Part shown: one piece after another, positions 13,388-16,917 of the stretch
Layout: the number at the start of each line of letters is the position of its first letter
How positions within the stretch are numbered: the stretch's first letter is position 1
Assembly (NCBI GenBank): GCA_038223165.1
Contig: JBBRHE010000065.1
Location: 1 to 16,917, forward strand
From: DASYHQ01 sp038223165
Lineage (GTDB): Bacteria > Planctomycetota > Phycisphaerae > Tepidisphaerales > Tepidisphaeraceae
Direction of reading: 5' to 3'
DNA length: 16,917 nt
Notes under the pieces: model-generated
What the model saw: only the letters and a program-made list of their open reading frames with translations
What the model was told of the DNA's origin: nothing
The model's database searches: none
Translations under genes and position numbers: made by a program

Positions 13388-15336
13388 GCCGCCACCCCGT
13401 GCTTCATGTTCTCGGCCTGGGCCTGCAGATCAGCGACCAACGCCGCCAGCATTGCGTCAAATTCCCCCGCAGCGTCACGGACAGCGGCGCAGTTGTCGAT
13501 GTCGCGCGCGACCTGCTTCCGCTGCAGTTCGATTCCCGACAATTTGCCGGCGCTGATGCGCAGGTCGGCCTGGAAGCGTTTCAGTTCGGTCAACTGCGTC
13601 ACCTGCATGATCAGGTCGTACGTGTGGCCGAACTTATTCATCTGCGCTCGCAGCGCGTCGATCTGGCCGATCAACCGATTGACGCGTGGTTGATCGTCGA
13701 GATGCTCGCGAACTTCCTTCAACAGGGGCAACGTGTCGCGCGACACGTCCTGAATCTGCTTCGCCTCGTCGCGGCGCTTCTTCAGGCTGGCAATGACCTC
13801 GGGCAGGCGGTTCCATTGCGGTGCGTTGGACGCAGACCGACGCATGTTCAATGGTTCGGTGCAGAACTGCGCGATCACGTCCGACAGTTGCATCACGGTC
13901 GTGCCGCGCTTCAGGGCACCCCCTTCACTGGCATCGATCACGCGCGATCGGCTGGCGCCGAAGTCGCGCTCAAACTGCTGCAGGTACGCGTACAGTCGCT
14001 CCTCGGTATACATCGGTCGGCCGTGCACATCGGGGATGCGGCGAAGGATCGGGCGATCTCGCACGATCTGTTCCCACTGCTTCATCTCAGGCGTGTAAAA
14101 CCGGCCATATTCTGGTCTGGCGACGTCGTCGTGACCGGTGCCGGGGACGTACGACAGGCCATCGGAGAAACCGAGGTCCTGACCGACGAAAACGATCGGG
14201 TCGCAGCCCAAATGCTCGGCGAGATAGAACGCCAGATGCGCCACCGTCGCGCCGGCAGGCAGGCGGGCCTTGTCGAGCTTCATCTCGCTCAGCAGGTTGT
14301 CGGCAAAGTCGTTCCCGAGCAACGACACCGGGCCGGGGTGCATCGCGAAGATCTTGTTGGTCGCTTTCGACTCGGCGACCAGCTCGGTGCGAAGCGTGCG
14401 CGGCAGGTTCTCGAAGAACCGCGTGCAGATGTCGGAATAATCCAGCGACGTGACGAAGTCAGGCTCCACGCCCATTTCGAGCATCGGTTTGAGCGTCGTC
14501 TGGGCGGCGATCAGCACGGCCTTACCGGAAAGGCTTGGCAATAAGTGCTTGTTCTTACGCAGCGATGGACCGGCGGATACGATGACTGCGGGCTTGCCCT
14601 TGTATCGATCCTTCAGGCTGTTTACCCCGGGCATGGCGGCGTACCAACCGAGGTTGGCGGCGATGTTCTGCGCGGTACGCCGGCCATTCAGGACGAGTGT
14701 GTTGATGCTCGTCCGGCAGAGTGACGCGAACTCGGTCTGCCATTGCTCGAACAGCTCGAAGAACTCCCGTGACGCTCCGATGCTCGGTGCGTGATGCATG
14801 GTGGCGGTGCCGATGTTGACATGCGGCGTGTGCGGGGTCAGCCGTGTGAACAGATCCGACTTGTCCACCGTCGTGAAGAACATCAACCGCCGGCTGGCGA
14901 TGAGGCGCGACAGGTCGCGATGTTCAAACGCGGCGCGAAGCAGGTCCAACCGAGGTTCAAAGATGCAAAGAGTCGCATCGTCACTGGCCCGGTCGAAGAG
15001 GCGCTCGACGTGATAGCCCAGCCCGAACCCCATGCAGTAGAATACGAGTTTGTCGTCGACGTCGATCGCGTCGGCGAGCTTGTTCGCGTCGGTGACGGGT
15101 TGGTACTTGCTGTGAAGGCTTACCCAATGCGCGCCGTCAGTCTCGATCGCGATCGTCGGATCACCCGACTTGGCGAGTTCGACCCGAACACTGGCAGACG
15201 GTGCGTTCTCGACGGCGGCGGCAAGCTTGGCGTCGACCGCCCAGAGCGCGGCCATGTTAGCCAGGTAGGGCGCGTGTGGCGGCAGGATGTAGGCCGTCGA
15301 GGCGTCGGACCGATGCTGGGTTGCCGTTATCTGCAC
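13384..15336 (-). CDS. Maf-type motility accessory factor, putative flagellin nonulosonate transferase (DUF115/MptE-like)
   Basis: A 650-residue cytoplasmic protein of the Maf family, which attaches pseudaminic, legionaminic or related acids to flagellin Ser/Thr residues. The N-terminal Maf domain contains KLVFYCMGFGLGYHVERL (96-113) and CIFEPRLDLLRAAF (124-137). The central DUF115/MptE-like domain contains KPAVIVSAGPSLRKNKHLL (248-266), GVEPDFVTSLDYS (289-301), FAMHPGP (330-336) and CDPIVFVGQDLGFSDG (378-393). The last 170 residues are helical, with coiled-coil character. It starts with GTG, GGAG lies 13 bases upstream, and a sigma-28-like promoter ends 25 bases before. Its stop overlaps the next gene's start (ATGA). 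First gene of the glycosylation operon. The sugar transferred is inferred from the downstream neuABC genes. Confidence 0.92.
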   Translation of the reverse strand: MQITATQHRSDASTAYILPPHAPYLANMAALWAVDAKLAAAVENAPSASVRVELAKSGDPTIAIETDGAHWVSLHSKYQPVTDANKLADAIDVDDKLVFYCMGFGLGYHVERLFDRASDDATLCIFEPRLDLLRAAFEHRDLSRLIASRRLMFFTTVDKSDLFTRLTPHTPHVNIGTATMHHAPSIGASREFFELFEQWQTEFASLCRTSINTLVLNGRRTAQNIAANLGWYAAMPGVNSLKDRYKGKPAVIVSAGPSLRKNKHLLPSLSGKAVLIAAQTTLKPMLEMGVEPDFVTSLDYSDICTRFFENLPRTLRTELVAESKATNKIFAMHPGPVSLLGNDFADNLLSEMKLDKARLPAGATVAHLAFYLAEHLGCDPIVFVGQDLGFSDGLSYVPGTGHDDVARPEYGRFYTPEMKQWEQIVRDRPILRRIPDVHGRPMYTEERLYAYLQQFERDFGASRSRVIDASEGGALKRGTTVMQLSDVIAQFCTEPLNMRRSASNAPQWNRLPEVIASLKKRRDEAKQIQDVSRDTLPLLKEVREHLDDQPRVNRLIGQIDALRAQMNKFGHTYDLIMQVTQLTELKRFQADLRISAGKLSGIELQRKQVARDIDNCAAVRDAAGEFDAMLAALVADLQAQAENMKHGVAA

Positions 15337-15361
15337 GCGTAAGGTAGAACTCCGTCCCTCT

Positions 15362-15389
15362 TTATCGGACGTGGCAGCGGGAAAGGTTC
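15362..15389 (-). promoter_or_regulatory. Candidate sigma-28 (FliA-type) flagellar promoter of the maf operon
   Basis: On the minus strand GAACCTTT (15382-15389), 12 bases, TCCGATAA (15362-15369). The FliA consensus is TAAAGTTT-N11-GCCGATAA: the -10 matches seven of eight and the -35 five of eight, with one extra spacer base. The expected transcript start is near 15355, about 18 bases before the GTG of maf. The -35 part overlaps the ribosome binding site of the divergent gene at 15397. Confidence 0.55.
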
Positions 15390-15396
15390 AATCTTC

Positions 15397-15966
15397 ATGT
15401 ATGACCTGTTATTCGACCCACCTATTTGGCTGCCATTGGGCATTATCCTCATCGCGAGCTATCTGTTCTGGTCAGGCAACCGCAAGCAGGACAAGACGTT
15501 ACGCAACGTGGGCTTAGGCGGCGTTGGCTTGGCGATCGCAGTGATGGTTGTCGCGTATTTCGTCGACACACCGCGCGAGCAGGCGCTCAACAAGACGCGG
15601 CTATTGATCGATTCGGTCGAGAAGCGCGACTGGACGACTTTTGGCTCACTGCTGGACAGCAGGACCCGGTTTTTCTTCTATCGCGGCAAGCAGCAACTGG
15701 CGACTGGTGCCCAGCAATCGGCTGAGCAGGTGGGAATTAAGACAGTCCGAGTGTTGTCGATGGACGCAGAGCAGAATCAGACCCGCATCACGGTGACAAC
15801 GCGCGTCTTGAGCGATCAAGAGGCCATGTCCTACCCCATGCCGACCGACTGGCGGTTCAGTTGGCAGAACGATGGAACCGGGTGGTATCTGGATTTGATC
15901 GAATACATCCCCAACGCCAACCTGCGACCCGAACAGGTGGAGAGACGGCTAGTGATGCCGCGATGA
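15397..15966 (+). CDS. Small membrane protein with two N-terminal helices and NTF2/SnoaL-like tail
   Basis: A 189-residue protein of unassigned function. Two hydrophobic segments (about 11-25 and 38-57) are joined by a short charged loop (GNRKQDKTLRN), giving a hairpin in the inner membrane. The remaining 130 residues resemble the small alpha+beta NTF2/SnoaL/DUF4440 fold: a helix with LLIDSVEKRDWTTFGSLLD, then strands ending in WRFSWQNDGTGWYLDLIEYIP. This is a shape-level guess, not a family match. GGGAAAGG lies 10 bases before the ATG. It is divergent from maf across only 60 bases and convergent with the response regulator gene at 16092. No link to glycosylation is shown other than the shared promoter region. 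Confidence 0.75.
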   Translation: MYDLLFDPPIWLPLGIILIASYLFWSGNRKQDKTLRNVGLGGVGLAIAVMVVAYFVDTPREQALNKTRLLIDSVEKRDWTTFGSLLDSRTRFFFYRGKQQLATGAQQSAEQVGIKTVRVLSMDAEQNQTRITVTTRVLSDQEAMSYPMPTDWRFSWQNDGTGWYLDLIEYIPNANLRPEQVERRLVMPR

Positions 15967-15981
15967 GGTGAAATCGAATGT

Positions 15982-16051
15982 CGGTCCTAAGGCCGCTCGG
16001 CCCAACCGTGGCGCGTCATCCCGAAGGGAGCGGTATCGAACCTTAGGGACG
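15982..16051. repeat. Second, degraded copy of the GTCATCCCGA-type palindrome
   Basis: GTCATCCCGAAGGGAGCGGTA at 16015-16035 matches the element at 3401-3421 with one difference over 21 bases. A left arm (GTCCTAAGG near 15982) pairs with CCTTAGGGAC near 16041-16050. It lies between two convergent genes. Confidence 0.65.
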
Positions 16052-16091
16052 ACATGGTGGTAAAGATACGCTACCAATGAAGCAGACGAGT

Positions 16092-16484
16092 CTAGTTCGG
16101 CTTGCCGCTAAGCATTTCCAGCAGGACATCCAGATTGAACGGCTTAGCAAGAAACGACACCGGTTGCCCATGTAGCGCCCCCGCGCCGTATTCGCCACTG
16201 ATGGCGATCACGCGCTGAGGGCGGTGGCTGTCGGGGAGTTTCATGGCGTGGTGGAGCAGTTCGAAACCGTCCATCACCGGCATGCGCAAGTCGGTCAGCA
16301 GGACATCGAAGCGTTGCGTGAGCAGGAAGCCTAAGGCCTCTTCCCCGTCTCGCGCGCTTTGGACATCGGCACCGGCCTGCCGGATGAGCCTGGTCATGGC
16401 CAGACGGGTCGGGGCATGATCTTCAACAACAAGGATCTTCAACTTCTTGACCGCTAATGTTTCGCTGTCTGCCATGGCACGCAT
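16092..16484 (-). CDS. Single-domain response regulator (CheY-like receiver)
   Basis: A 130-residue receiver domain with no output domain. It has Glu21/Asp22 in the acidic pocket, phospho-acceptor Asp65 in LLTDLRMPVMDGFEL, Ser96 in the switch position and Lys114 in LAKPF. About 14 residues precede the first strand (KILVVED). Two ATGs three codons apart could start it (16484 or 16475) and neither has a strong ribosome binding site. No kinase is adjacent, so its partner is unknown. Stand-alone receivers can act in motility (CheY), phosphorelay (Spo0F) or as shuttles for hybrid kinases. It follows the leucyltransferase gene by 105 bases on the same strand and could be co-transcribed with it. Confidence 0.9.
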   Translation of the reverse strand: MRAMADSETLAVKKLKILVVEDHAPTRLAMTRLIRQAGADVQSARDGEEALGFLLTQRFDVLLTDLRMPVMDGFELLHHAMKLPDSHRPQRVIAISGEYGAGALHGQPVSFLAKPFNLDVLLEMLSGKPN

Positions 16485-16589
16485 CGTTGTTCGACGCCAG
16501 AGGTCGGTTTCTCAGGTATTGCGATCAGCCATCGAACGCAACACATCACACTGATTTGAGGAAATTTTTAACCGCAAGGACATCGAGTT

Positions 16590-16917
16590 TCAACCCATAC
16601 CGCTGTCACTTTCACGCCAGACACCGTCAGGAAACAACAGTTGCGCTGGCTGATATGACAGTTTGTAGTCCATCGTGGTGCTGCCCTTTACCCAATAGCC
16701 GAGGTAATAAAACGTTATTCGACTCTCTTGTGCCCATTCGATCTCGCGTAACGCGCCGAACGTGCCCAACCCACGTGAAGAATCCGCAGGATTAAAAAAG
16801 AAATAGACGCTGCTCAATGATTCAGCGCACACATCGCAGATGCCGACTGCAAGCAGCCTGTGACTTGCATCACGGTAGGTGAACTCGATCGTCTCGACCG
16901 GCGATTCGTACAGGAAC
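16590..16917 (-). CDS. bpt: Aspartate/glutamate leucyltransferase (Ate/Bpt family), N-terminus outside window
   Basis: The C-terminal 108 residues of an aminoacyl-tRNA-protein transferase of the Ate family. Bacterial Bpt members add leucine to N-terminal Asp or Glu and mark proteins for ClpAP-type degradation; eukaryotic relatives add arginine. The visible part reads from LYESPVETIEFTYRD through LLAVGICDVCAESLSSVYFFFNP and RGLGTFGALREIEWA to TFYYLGYWVKGSTTMDYK, which follows the family's C-terminal pattern (LGT...E...A, YLGYW, M-YK). The reading frame stays open to the window edge, so the gene continues beyond 16917; a GTG at 16832 is internal. Whether leucine or arginine is used cannot be told from this fragment. 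Confidence 0.88.
   Translation of the reverse strand, partial: FLYESPVETIEFTYRDASHRLLAVGICDVCAESLSSVYFFFNPADSSRGLGTFGALREIEWAQESRITFYYLGYWVKGSTTMDYKLSYQPAQLLFPDGVWRESDSGMG

Noticed and set aside
13399..14544. 381-codon plus-strand open frame opposite maf
   Set aside because: Antisense shadow; the composition (many His, Arg, Gln) is typical of reverse-strand reading and the maf motifs on the other strand are clear.

Overview
This is a GC-rich window from a motile Gram-negative bacterium. The mix of a flagellin-glycosylation operon, a c-type-heme sensor kinase, a bacterial Ate-family leucyltransferase and very abundant intergenic palindromes would fit Planctomycetota (perhaps Phycisphaerae). 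That placement is from memory and is weakly held; no database was consulted.

Layout. 1-3300: gltD (glutamate synthase small subunit), a tRNA-Phe(GAA) on the minus strand with its own promoter and hairpin terminator, then an alkaline-phosphatase-superfamily protein with an altered metal site. 3300-5613: a 400-base repeat-filled gap, a small rubredoxin-like protein (minus) behind a candidate sigma-54 promoter, and upstream of it an NtrC-type sigma-54 activator (minus) with a clear terminator. 5614-7521: a divergently transcribed membrane histidine kinase whose periplasmic domain carries a CxxCH heme-attachment motif. The kinase, the activator and the small metal-binding protein look like one signalling unit.

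7732-15336 (all minus): read in transcription order, a Maf flagellin glycosyltransferase, a three-part SPASM protein, neuA, neuB, neuC and then an HDOD protein. The first three genes overlap by 4 bases each and neuB follows 19 bases later, so this is one operon for making and activating a nonulosonic (sialic-type) acid and placing it on flagellin. A sigma-28-like (flagellar) promoter lies just before it. The second gene is the most unusual item: a nucleotidyltransferase-like part without its nucleotide loop, fused to a radical-SAM-like barrel that has lost all three cluster cysteines, fused to a SPASM/twitch-like end that kept four cysteines.

15397-16917: a small two-helix membrane protein with an NTF2-like tail (plus), a single-domain response regulator (minus), and the C-terminal part of an Ate/Bpt aminoacyl-tRNA-protein transferase cut by the window edge.

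Intergenic DNA is unusually rich in inverted repeats of several families. All four convergent gene junctions contain one, and a perfect 30-bp inverted repeat separates neuB from neuC.
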